A stretch of 6,850 nt of DNA from Planctomycetaceae bacterium (GTDB taxonomy: Bacteria; Planctomycetota; Planctomycetia; Pirellulales; Pirellulaceae): the NCBI GenBank assembly GCA_005773145.1, contig SXHS01000064.1, positions 1-6,850 of the forward strand. Direction: 5' to 3'. A program made the position numbers and the translations under genes. Below are positions 1 through 6,713 of the stretch, one piece after another. The stretch's first letter is position 1. Every line of letters begins with the position of its first letter. The notes beneath the pieces were generated by a model. It ran no database searches. It was not told the DNA's origin and saw nothing but the letters and a program-made list of their open reading frames with translations.

Positions 1-6
1 CGAAAC

Positions 7-978
7 GTGCGTCGTCGACGGCCAGCTCCCGCATGGGTGTCGACCGCAAATTCGACCGCACGGCGACGCTCCTCTCGCTGTTCGAATCGAGGTGCGTACG
101 GGTTCACGCTCGTCGAGCTACTGGTGGTTGTCGCGATCGTCGCGGTGCTCATCTCGCTACTCCTTCCGGCGGTGCAGGCAGCTCGCGAGGCGGCCCGCGC
201 CGCGACGTGCCGCAATCATATGCGTCAGCTTGGCCTGGCAACGTTGGTTTTTCACGATTCGCAGCAGCATCTTCCCCCGCCCAAGTTGGGGGATTCCAAT
301 ACGTCGAATATGGGGAGCACCCTCGTGCTATTGCTCCCCTATTTGGAGGAGGGAAACCTTTACGGCGGTTATGATCGCTTCAAGCCGATTCATGATCCGC
401 AGAACATGCCGATCACGACTTCGGTTATCGACACCTACTTGTGTCCTACGATGCGGCTGCCGAGCACACCCCGATCCGCAGGCATCGAATACTTGGGACC
501 GGGAAGCTATATGATTTCCACGCGCAGTGCCTACATGCCGTTTCTCAATGACGGAGCCTTTGACAACATTCCGGCAGATGGCAGATATCGGCTGGCATTG
601 AAGCACATTGCGGACGGCACATCTCGGACCGTGTTGGCCGGTGAGATCAACTATGCATTTCCATCCCAAGAGCCACCGCCAACGCTGCAGGGGGTGGTGA
701 CCCGAGGGGCTCGCTCGGCGTTTGCCTGGGCCGAAGGGTATTGGCTGCAAGCATGGGGCCACATGGCCGCCACGACGCCACAGGCGTTCAACAACAACAC
801 GCAATACCTGAATCCAATCAGTAGCCGTGTTTTTCGTAGCGACCATAAGGGCGGAGTGCATTTCGTCTTTCTGGACAGTAGCGTGCGGTTCATCACCGAT
901 CAATCGGATCCTGGCGTGCGTCAGGCTATCGTCACTCGTGCCGGAGGTGAAACCATCTCCACTGCCGGTATTGATTGA
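7..978 (+). CDS. DUF1559 family prepilin-like protein (N-terminal cleavage/methylation motif)
   Basis: This is a pseudopilin-like exported protein of the DUF1559 family, which is greatly expanded in planctomycetes; its exact role is unknown. A basic 32-residue leader ends in YG and is followed by FTLVELL, the type IV prepilin peptidase site: predicted cleavage is G32/F33, with the conserved Glu at mature position 5 (E37). Residues 33-54 form the hydrophobic N-terminal helix, followed by the family hallmark LLLPAVQAAREAAR and by RQLGLA. Other family marks are YLCP (C146), GTSRTVLAGE (204-213) and the C-terminal HKGGVHFVFLDSSVRF, the H-X9-DG box (H280, D290) with Ser replacing Gly. The length (323 aa) is normal for the family. 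The start is uncertain: GTG at 7 is the first candidate, GTG at 37 is another, and the frame is open to the window edge, so an upstream start is possible. A 37-bp gap to the next gene suggests cotranscription. Confidence 0.93.
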   Translation: MRRRRPAPAWVSTANSTARRRSSRCSNRGAYGFTLVELLVVVAIVAVLISLLLPAVQAAREAARAATCRNHMRQLGLATLVFHDSQQHLPPPKLGDSNTSNMGSTLVLLLPYLEEGNLYGGYDRFKPIHDPQNMPITTSVIDTYLCPTMRLPSTPRSAGIEYLGPGSYMISTRSAYMPFLNDGAFDNIPADGRYRLALKHIADGTSRTVLAGEINYAFPSQEPPPTLQGVVTRGARSAFAWAEGYWLQAWGHMAATTPQAFNNNTQYLNPISSRVFRSDHKGGVHFVFLDSSVRFITDQSDPGVRQAIVTRAGGETISTAGID

Positions 979-1000
979 TGCACACTAATACATACACACA

Positions 1001-1005
1001 AGGAG
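1001..1005 (+). promoter_or_regulatory. Ribosome binding site of the DUF4198-kelch gene
   Basis: AGGAG lies 10 bases before the ATG at 1016 and is a strong Shine-Dalgarno match. It supports the ATG over the in-frame-looking TTG a few bases earlier. The whole gap after the previous stop is only 37 bp, leaving little room for a separate promoter, so the two genes probably share a transcript. Confidence 0.7.
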
Positions 1006-1015
1006 TTTCATTGAC

Positions 1016-2770
1016 ATGCTGTCCCCATTCACTTTCAACAAGTCTCGCGTTGGCGTAGTGGCATTTGCGGCATGCCTGGCCATGGTCCCTGGTCGCGATC
1101 TGCGCGCCCACTTCGTTTGGTTGGATTCCGAAAATCAGCCTGAGCAGTCTCAGGCCGTGCTGTTCTTCGGCGAAGCGCCAAGCGACCGGGACTATCGCTT
1201 GCCACCGCCCATCGCCGAGACCAAGGTCGTCGCTCGGGACGCGGCGGGCAACTCGCAGGAGGTCGCAACCGCGGCGGCCGAGGATCAGGATTTCGTCGGC
1301 TTACGGGGCACGGTCGAGCTGGCGGACCCCTTCTCGCTCGAGGCCGTACAGTGTTACGGAGTCTATCACGGTTCGCTGCTTACCTATCATGCCAAGCATC
1401 TCCATGGAAAATCACCGGACGACTGGTCGCGACTGGCCCCATCTCCAGGTCTTGCCTTGGAAGTTCTCCCCGCCATTGAGGACGGCAAGCTGGTCGCCAC
1501 GGTGCTTTGGAAGGGGAAGCCGTTGCCGGGTGCTGAGATCACGTTGGTGCATGGCGCGAACACGATCGCCAAGCGCACGACCGATGAACAAGGCCGAACG
1601 AGCCTGTCCAGTGTCACCATCCCGGGGCGCACGGAAGGAGCGGTGGGGGGCAAGGTAGGTCTGTTGGTTCAACATAAGATTCCAGCGGAGTCCGGTGAAT
1701 GGAAGGGGAAGAAGTATATGAGTTCGACCCACTATGCGACGTTGACCGTTGACTTGGCGGGGGAAGGAGCCACGGCCGGACGTGTGACGGCTGCCCCAAC
1801 TGAAACGGTCACTGCAGAACCGCGTTCCGCCACGAGCGTGCCGTCGAAGATCCCCGCGCTCCCCGTGCCCATCTCTAGTTTCGGCGCCGCGATCCACAAA
1901 GGCTGGCTCTATGTGTATGGGGGACATACGGGAGAGGCCCACGCCCATTCACGCGACCATCTGTCGCCTCACTTCCTGCGATTCAACTTGGACGGGGGAA
2001 CCGTCTGGGAGTCCTTGCCCATGCGGAAGCCCCTGCAGGGCCTCGCACTCGTCGCGGACGGGGACTATCTGTACTGCATCGGCGGCATGCAGGCACGTAA
2101 CGCCGAGCACGAAGAAGCTGATCTGCATTCGGTAGCGGATGTGGCTCGCTTCGAGCCCGTGTCGAAAACCTGGACGGATCTATCGCCATTGCCCGAGCCG
2201 CGGTCGTCCCATGACGCATTCGTCATGCAAGGCCAGGTCCACGTGGTCGGGGGCTGGAAACTTGCGGGGTCCGGTGAGGGGGAGTGGCACCGGACTGCCT
2301 GGATTAGCGATCCCTCCGCCACGGTAGGCGAGCTCATTTGGCGGCCCATCGCCTCCCCGCCCTTTGCTTCCCGTGCGCTCTCGGTTGCCGAGTCACAGGG
2401 ACGATTGATCGCAATTGGTGGAATGCACGACGATGGCAAGATATCCCAACACGTATACGAGTGGGATCCTCAACAGAACCAATGGTCAACTCGTACCGAT
2501 TTCCCCGGGACCGGTATGCACGGCTTCGGAACGTCGGCAACGACCATGGCGGGACACCTTTTCGCCTGCGGCGTTGAGGGGACGGTCTATCGTCTCGACG
2601 CGGATCACTGGCTTCCCTGTGGCCAAGCCCAAACGGCACGCTTCTTTCATCGTCTCGTAACGCCGGACTCCACGCACCTGCTGCTCGTCGGTGGCGCGTC
2701 GATGACGACAGGGCATCGGGCGGACAGCGAGTCCTTTTTCATTTCCACTACGCCGCAACCGTCCGAGTGA
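1016..2770 (+). CDS. Secreted DUF4198-like plus kelch-repeat protein
   Basis: A 584-residue exported two-part protein of unknown exact function. Residues 1-31 look like a signal peptide (hydrophobic VGVVAFAACLAMV core, then DLRA), predicting a mature protein that begins at His32 (HFVWLD). Residues about 32-250 resemble DUF4198, a beta-rich domain that in some relatives (NikK type) accompanies nickel/cobalt uptake. It includes a KGKPLPGAEITL segment typical of an Ig-like carboxypeptidase-regulatory fold. A Thr/Ala/Pro-rich linker spans about 250-282. Residues 285-575 form a kelch propeller: glycine-pair strands occur at 299-303, 353-357, 409-413, 465-469 and 556-560, with a degenerate one (GV) at 519-520, and tryptophans at 331, 386, 442, 490 and 532, giving six blades. 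Histidines cluster at 118, 125, 128 and 130, and again at 304, 309, 311, 315 and 319. It follows a pseudopilin-like gene, probably in one operon. Metal binding or carbohydrate/protein recognition are inferences only. Confidence 0.9.
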   Translation: MLSPFTFNKSRVGVVAFAACLAMVPGRDLRAHFVWLDSENQPEQSQAVLFFGEAPSDRDYRLPPPIAETKVVARDAAGNSQEVATAAAEDQDFVGLRGTVELADPFSLEAVQCYGVYHGSLLTYHAKHLHGKSPDDWSRLAPSPGLALEVLPAIEDGKLVATVLWKGKPLPGAEITLVHGANTIAKRTTDEQGRTSLSSVTIPGRTEGAVGGKVGLLVQHKIPAESGEWKGKKYMSSTHYATLTVDLAGEGATAGRVTAAPTETVTAEPRSATSVPSKIPALPVPISSFGAAIHKGWLYVYGGHTGEAHAHSRDHLSPHFLRFNLDGGTVWESLPMRKPLQGLALVADGDYLYCIGGMQARNAEHEEADLHSVADVARFEPVSKTWTDLSPLPEPRSSHDAFVMQGQVHVVGGWKLAGSGEGEWHRTAWISDPSATVGELIWRPIASPPFASRALSVAESQGRLIAIGGMHDDGKISQHVYEWDPQQNQWSTRTDFPGTGMHGFGTSATTMAGHLFACGVEGTVYRLDADHWLPCGQAQTARFFHRLVTPDSTHLLLVGGASMTTGHRADSESFFISTTPQPSE

Positions 2771-2878
2771 TTCAGCCCCAGGCCCCAACGGCCAAAGTCG
2801 AGCGTCATTCGCGCACCGCGGCACGGGCGGACAAGCCGACCGTGGCACTCAGCCATCGCGGGCATTCTGACAGTCAAA

Positions 2879-3181
2879 CTACTGTTTTGGTGCCCACTCG
2901 TCCAACGTCTGATTGACCGATGAGCGGATTCCATCCAGCGTGTTGGACTGCATGATCTGCGACCTATTGGAACGCATGATGGCCGCGGCGAGCGTGCGGT
3001 GGTTGTTCCAATCGGACAAGCTGAATTCTCGGATGTCCATATAAGGCTCTCGAAAATCGGCCGTCAGTTTCGGAACTAGGTGCACACCATCGCTGGCACG
3101 CACAACGTGGTATTTCAGGCCGACAAAGGTGAGCGCGACGCCCACGAAAAGCCCCGCCAGAAAAAATCCCGATCGGTTCAT
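2879..3181 (-). CDS. Small single-pass membrane protein of unknown function
   Basis: A 100-residue protein that I cannot assign to a named family. Residues 6-23 (FFLAGLFVGVALTFVGL) form one membrane-spanning segment or uncleaved signal anchor. The rest, about 75 residues, is polar and likely outside the membrane, with HVVRASDGVHLVPKL directly after the helix and a C-terminal part rich in Asn, Ser and Arg (residues 58-95) that looks helical. I recall similar short proteins with a YHVVR-DG-HLVPK stretch in planctomycetes, but could not check this. The ATG at 3181 has a good CGGAG site 8 bases upstream, and the codon pattern and protein look are natural, so I treat it as real. It is divergent from the Aas-like gene and convergent with the kelch gene. 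Confidence 0.8.
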   Translation of the reverse strand: MNRSGFFLAGLFVGVALTFVGLKYHVVRASDGVHLVPKLTADFREPYMDIREFSLSDWNNHRTLAAAIMRSNRSQIMQSNTLDGIRSSVNQTLDEWAPKQ

Positions 3182-3189
3182 GGTTAAAA

Positions 3190-3194
3190 CTCCG
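3190..3194 (-). promoter_or_regulatory. Ribosome binding site of the small membrane protein gene
   Basis: On the minus strand this reads CGGAG, 8 bases before the ATG at 3181. The spacing is ideal and it supports both the start and the reality of this short gene. Confidence 0.55.
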
Positions 3195-3197
3195 ACA

Positions 3198-3227
3198 TTG
3201 ACGCGTGAGGCGTTTGGCAGCGAGAAT
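3198..3227 (+). promoter_or_regulatory. Candidate sigma-70-like promoter for the Aas-like gene
   Basis: TTGACG (3198-3203, five of six matches to the -35 consensus) is followed after 18 bases by GAGAAT (3222-3227, four of six matches to the -10 consensus). Transcription would begin near 3234, leaving a short leader before the ATG at 3263. A weaker divergent candidate for the minus-strand gene reads TTGTCT (3254-3249) and TACATT (3230-3225), also with an 18-base spacer, so the two -10 boxes would overlap. Both come from inspection only; planctomycete promoters are not well defined. Confidence 0.35.
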
Positions 3228-3262
3228 GTACCCGACGGATCAATTCTCAGACAAGAGGAATC

Positions 3263-5581
3263 ATGCCGAATTCAAAGTCCCAGACCGCGCGTCGCATCCC
3301 CCTCTGGCCCCCCGCTGGTATCGGCTTTGTGCCACGCATGCTGTGGTTGATCATCCGTTTGTTCCTGGGGGCATTCTACCGCGTGCGCTTGGAAGGGGCG
3401 GAAAACATCCCAGCCACGGGCGGGGCACTGCTGGTCGCGAATCATTTGAGCTGGATGGATGGCTTTTTCGTGCTGATCGCCAGCCGACGGGTGCCCCGCA
3501 TGGTCGTCTACTCGGGCAATTTCAATCATCCCGTGTTGCAATGGCTCGCCCGCCAAGCCCGTGTGATCATGATAGCATCGGGGCCCAAAGGGATCGCTCG
3601 CGGACTGATCGAGGCCCGGCAGGCCTTGCTCGCGGGAGACGTGGTGGGCATCTTCCCGGAGGGGGGGATCTCGCGCAACGGCCAGCTGCAATCGTTTCGC
3701 CCCGGTCTGTTGAAGATCCTGGAGAAGACCGAAGCGCCGGTCATTCCGGTCTACCTGGCGGGTGTCTGGGGGAGTATCTTTAGCTTCGAGGGCAAGCGTT
3801 TTTTCCTTAAGCGGCCGAAGCGAATACCGTATCCGGTGACCTTGCACTACGGCCCTCCGCTGACGTCCGTCACCGACATTTACCCGGTACGACAGGTGGT
3901 TCAACAAATGGAAGCCCGCATCGCGCGTAATGAAACCCGGCCACTGCGTTCGCTCCCCAGCGCGATGCTGCGCATGTGCAAACGGCGCAAGTTTCAATCG
4001 AAAGTTGCTGACAGTAGCGGCACCGACCTCAAGGGTGCTGATCTGCTGCTGCGGGCACTGATCTTGCGGCGACTCATGCGCCGCCATGTTTTGAGCGCGA
4101 ACGAATCGCATATCGGCGTCTTGTTGCCCCCGTCGGTCGGTGGAGTCTTGGCGAATCTTGCGCTGGCGCTGGACCGACGTATCTCAGCCAATCTCAACTA
4201 TACGATGCCCTCGGAGGTGTTGAATGTCTGTCTGGAACGGGCTGGCATACGGCATATCCTCACCAGTCGACGATTCATGTCGAAGATGAATTTCTCGTTG
4301 AATGCTGAGCTCGTCTATCTTGAGGACTTCCGGGACAAACCGACATGGCACGACAAACTCTGGTGCGCCTTGGCCGCCTATGCGATACCGTCGTGGATCC
4401 TGGAACGGATGTTGGGGCTACAGAAGATTGCGCCGGACGATGTGGCTACCGTGATCTTCACTTCGGGATCAACCGGGGAACCCAAAGGGGTTATGTTGAC
4501 TCACAAGAATGTGGCGTCGAACGTGGAGGCCGTCGATCGGGCGATTCACCTGCGGCCGACCGATGTGGTCGTGGGGATTCTGCCGTTCTTCCATTCGTTC
4601 GGACTCACCGTCACCCTCTGGGCTCCGTGCACGTTGAACATCAAGGGGATCTACCACTTCAGTCCGCTCGACGCCAAGCAGATCGGCGCCCTCATCAAGG
4701 AGCATCAGGCGACCATTTTGTTGTCGACACCGACATTTTTGCGCACGTACCTCAAGCGGTGTGATGCCGAGCAACTAAAAACGCTCGATGTGGTCGTAGC
4801 GGGGGCCGAGAAACTGCCGTCATCGCTCTGCCAAGCATTCGAAGAGAAGTGTGGCGTTCGCCCCGTGGAAGGATACGGGGCCACGGAATTGTCTCCACTC
4901 GTCTCCGTCAACATCCCCGCCAGTCGCTCGAGTAGCGACCTCCAGGTGACTCGCAAGGAAGGGACGGTCGGACGGCCGGTTCCGGGTGTGGCCGCCAAGG
5001 TCGTCGATCCAGAATCGGGCCGCGAGTTAGGCCCCGACCAATCCGGCATGCTATGGATCACGGGCCCCAATGTCATGAAGGGATACCTTGGCCAGTCGGA
5101 CAAGACGGCGGATGTGATTCGCGACGGCTGGTACATGACTGGGGATTTGGCCACAATCGATGTGGATGGTTTCATCACCATCACGGGTCGCGAAAGCCGG
5201 TTCTCGAAGATTGGCGGCGAAATGGTACCGCACTTGCAGATTGAGGAGGCCTTGGCCAACCTGTTGGGTACCGATGAGGAGCATGCGATTTCCGTCGCGG
5301 TCACAGCCGTCCCCGACGAACGAAAGGGGGAGCGCCTGGTCGTGCTCTTGACTCCATCGGACTCACACAAGTCGCCCGACCAACTGTGCCATGAGCTGTC
5401 GCAAATGGGCCTGCCTAATCTCTATATACCCTCCCCAGACAGCTTCGTCGAAGTGGACCGTATCCCGATTCTGGGGACTGGCAAGCTGGACCTGAAACGC
5501 ATGAGAACGATTGCCGAAGAGAAGTTCCGTGCCGTGCCAGCATCCGATCAAAACAGACCACCAGCGGGCCACAATGAGTGA
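3263..5581 (+). CDS. aas: Aas-like fusion: 1-acylglycerophospholipid acyltransferase (PlsC) plus acyl-adenylating ligase
   Basis: A 772-residue fusion with the architecture of E. coli Aas (719 aa), which activates fatty acids with ATP onto acyl carrier protein and transfers them to lysophospholipid at the inner membrane. The PlsC half spans about 32-220: HLSWMD (H61, D66) is the catalytic HX4D box, FPEGG (131-135) is the substrate phosphate site, and PVYLAG (162-167) is motif IV. The AMP-forming half spans about 255-750: TSGSTGEPKG (400-409) is the P-loop, GYGATELSP (537-545) the A5 motif, TGDL (626-629) carries the ribose-binding Asp628, GRESRFSKIGGE (642-653) is the hinge, and GTGKLD holds the catalytic Lys741. 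All key residues are present. The ATG at 3263 has GAGGA only 3 bases upstream, an unusually short gap, but it gives a complete PlsC domain. No LplT-type transporter domain is fused and none lies next to it. The acyl carrier and exact acceptor are inferred from Aas; a general acyltransferase/acyl-CoA ligase is possible. Confidence 0.93.
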   Translation: MPNSKSQTARRIPLWPPAGIGFVPRMLWLIIRLFLGAFYRVRLEGAENIPATGGALLVANHLSWMDGFFVLIASRRVPRMVVYSGNFNHPVLQWLARQARVIMIASGPKGIARGLIEARQALLAGDVVGIFPEGGISRNGQLQSFRPGLLKILEKTEAPVIPVYLAGVWGSIFSFEGKRFFLKRPKRIPYPVTLHYGPPLTSVTDIYPVRQVVQQMEARIARNETRPLRSLPSAMLRMCKRRKFQSKVADSSGTDLKGADLLLRALILRRLMRRHVLSANESHIGVLLPPSVGGVLANLALALDRRISANLNYTMPSEVLNVCLERAGIRHILTSRRFMSKMNFSLNAELVYLEDFRDKPTWHDKLWCALAAYAIPSWILERMLGLQKIAPDDVATVIFTSGSTGEPKGVMLTHKNVASNVEAVDRAIHLRPTDVVVGILPFFHSFGLTVTLWAPCTLNIKGIYHFSPLDAKQIGALIKEHQATILLSTPTFLRTYLKRCDAEQLKTLDVVVAGAEKLPSSLCQAFEEKCGVRPVEGYGATELSPLVSVNIPASRSSSDLQVTRKEGTVGRPVPGVAAKVVDPESGRELGPDQSGMLWITGPNVMKGYLGQSDKTADVIRDGWYMTGDLATIDVDGFITITGRESRFSKIGGEMVPHLQIEEALANLLGTDEEHAISVAVTAVPDERKGERLVVLLTPSDSHKSPDQLCHELSQMGLPNLYIPSPDSFVEVDRIPILGTGKLDLKRMRTIAEEKFRAVPASDQNRPPAGHNE

Positions 5582-5661
5582 CGGCACGGCCGGTGTGCCA
5601 GGACGACCTGTGGCAAGCCGCTATTCACACGCAGTGTTCTGGCGGGCCGAAGTTCGGGGAT

Positions 5662-6468
5662 CTAGCGGGCCGAGGTACGGGCAATCGGTGTCGCATCGAC
5701 CCCAGCAACTTTTGACGCAACAACCGCAAATCGTTCGCGGACCTCCGGCTGAACGGACTCCAACCGACGCGCCAACCGCTGCATGCCCACGGGATTCTGG
5801 GCGGCCGTTTGCGATAGCCGTTGTACGAATCGTAACGACTCGATGAAATTATGATCCATCGATCGGCCCAACAGTGGCTGTACGGTCTTCGCGACAAGAT
5901 CAATCGCTGAATTGTCCATTTGCAAGAACACATCCAACCGGCTCGTGATGCGGGTGTTGGAATCCGCCTCCTTGTCGTAGGAAGACTTTAACAGCATCAC
6001 GCAACTGCCATGAATCGGACGGGCGGTTAGCGGCCCCTCGTAGACTCCCTCACCGTAGAAGAGCTGCACGTCCCGCGTTCCGTAGACTAGTTCGATCTGG
6101 CTGGTCGTCCCTTCACCATCGCTTGTATCCAGCGAATACGGGCCTGCGCGAACCACCCTCAATTTCGTCACGCCCATCAGGTCCCAAATATTGACCACCA
6201 CCTCGGGATGGCGCAGCAGATACAGATAGAGCGATGGATCGCAATCGATTTGGCTTTCCGGCAGACGCCGATAAACACTGGGGTTTTCGACCACTCGCAC
6301 AATCCGTTCTGCGGCATCCTCCGTCAATTCGTCGAGAGGCAACTCACGGACGGCTTGCTCACGGATACGGCGATCGCCGGTCCCCACCTCTCCAGGCCCG
6401 GCCCCCCAACTTGCCGGCGCCAGCACGAAAGCTACGACGGCCCCTGCGAGCCAGCGAATCGACAGCAT
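5662..6468 (-). CDS. Secreted protein of unknown function
   Basis: A 268-residue protein that I do not recognise beyond resembling planctomycete conserved hypotheticals. From the ATG at 6468 it starts with a clear signal peptide: MLSIRW, hydrophobic LAGAVVAFVLAPAS, and likely cleavage after SWGA (residue 23). The mature part has a charged helical region (33-65), a conserved-looking IDCDPSLYLYLLRHPEVVVNIWD (74-96, with one Cys), then an alternating strand pattern (102-165: LRVVRAGPYSLD, IELVYG, VQLFYGEG, GSCVMLLKSSY) and a long helix with many hydrophobics (184-255). This beta-then-long-helix order recalls START/SRPBCC-like folds, but that is speculation. The frame could begin further upstream at ATG 6480 or TTG 6510, but only the 6468 start combines a purine-rich upstream site with a standard signal peptide. 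It is convergent with the Aas-like gene across 80 bp. Confidence 0.82.
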   Translation of the reverse strand: MLSIRWLAGAVVAFVLAPASWGAGPGEVGTGDRRIREQAVRELPLDELTEDAAERIVRVVENPSVYRRLPESQIDCDPSLYLYLLRHPEVVVNIWDLMGVTKLRVVRAGPYSLDTSDGEGTTSQIELVYGTRDVQLFYGEGVYEGPLTARPIHGSCVMLLKSSYDKEADSNTRITSRLDVFLQMDNSAIDLVAKTVQPLLGRSMDHNFIESLRFVQRLSQTAAQNPVGMQRLARRLESVQPEVRERFAVVASKVAGVDATPIARTSAR

Positions 6469-6470
6469 GG

Positions 6471-6478
6471 TTCCCCCC
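6471..6478 (-). promoter_or_regulatory. Purine-rich site favouring the 6468 start of the secreted protein
   Basis: The minus strand reads GGGGGGAA just before CC and the ATG at 6468. It is a weak, closely spaced Shine-Dalgarno-like stretch. The alternative ATG at 6480 and the TTG at 6510 have nothing comparable in front of them, so this helps choose 6468. Confidence 0.35.
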
Positions 6479-6541
6479 ATAGCAGCGATACAGACTAGTG
6501 TCGAGCACAAGCGGCGGATCGCGGCCTATGGCCATAATCCA

Positions 6542-6569
6542 ACGGTGCGGCAGGATTTGCCGGTCACGT
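6542..6569. repeat. Imperfect inverted repeat (hairpin 1)
   Basis: CGGCA (6548-6552) pairs with TGCCG (6558-6562) around a 5-base loop, and the outer GTG (6545-6547) pairs with CAC (6565-6567) past a 2-base bulge; AC and GT extend it further. There is no T-run on either side, so it is not a classic terminator. It lies about 75-100 bases upstream of the secreted-protein start and could be part of its leader or an operator. Confidence 0.45.
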
Positions 6570-6578
6570 AAGACTATT

Positions 6579-6595
6579 CGGCGCAATCTGTGCCG
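6579..6595. repeat. Inverted repeat (hairpin 2)
   Basis: CGGCGCA (6579-6585) and TGTGCCG (6589-6595) form a 7-bp stem with one G-T pair and a 3-base loop. It sits 9 bases beyond the outer end of hairpin 1 and shares its CGGC/GCCG stem ends. The pair looks like a small structured element rather than chance, but its function is unknown. Confidence 0.45.
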
Positions 6596-6626
6596 ATTGG
6601 CCAGTTAAAACCGATTGGTTTGGCCA
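6593..6626. repeat. Paired CCGATTGG direct repeats with a small dyad
   Basis: CCGATTGG occurs at 6593-6600 and 6611-6618, 18 bases apart, each followed closely by TTGGCCA-like sequence (6597-6603 and 6620-6626). The second copy also sits in a dyad, AAACC (6608-6612) against GGTTT (6617-6621). Repeats spaced this way are what a dimeric regulator could bind on nearly one face of the helix, but no regulator is identified. Confidence 0.4.
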
Positions 6627-6713
6627 TCACGTTCTCAAGGTACCTGCAGCTAGCTAACGGCACGTCGCACCCAACGGATTGGCCTTGAGCCGATCCCCTG
6701 CATCGCTGACACT

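Noticed and set aside
328..903. Minus-strand open frame opposite the DUF1559 gene
   Set aside because: Antisense shadow with no domain-like features; the plus-strand frame carries the full DUF1559 signature.
2771..2878. Terminator between the convergent kelch and small membrane protein genes
   Set aside because: Only a 4-bp stem (TGGC 2843-2846 with GCCA 2852-2855) and no T-run; too weak to call.
3272..4111. Long minus-strand open frame (279 codons) opposite the PlsC half
   Set aside because: It lies fully antisense to a gene with intact catalytic motifs; its protein lacks any recognisable domain and is rich in His, Gln and Arg, as expected for an antisense shadow in GC-rich DNA.
4705..5370. 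Minus-strand open frame (221 codons) opposite the ligase half
   Set aside because: Ser- and Pro-rich shadow of the adenylating domain; no motif of its own.
5583..5599. Terminator hairpin just after the Aas-like gene
   Set aside because: GGCAC (5583-5587) and GTGCC (5595-5599) can pair around 7 bases, but there is no T-run and the stem is only 5 bp.
6469..6510. Upstream starts (ATG 6480, TTG 6510) for the secreted protein
   Set aside because: Neither has a ribosome site, and both add residues before an already complete signal peptide.
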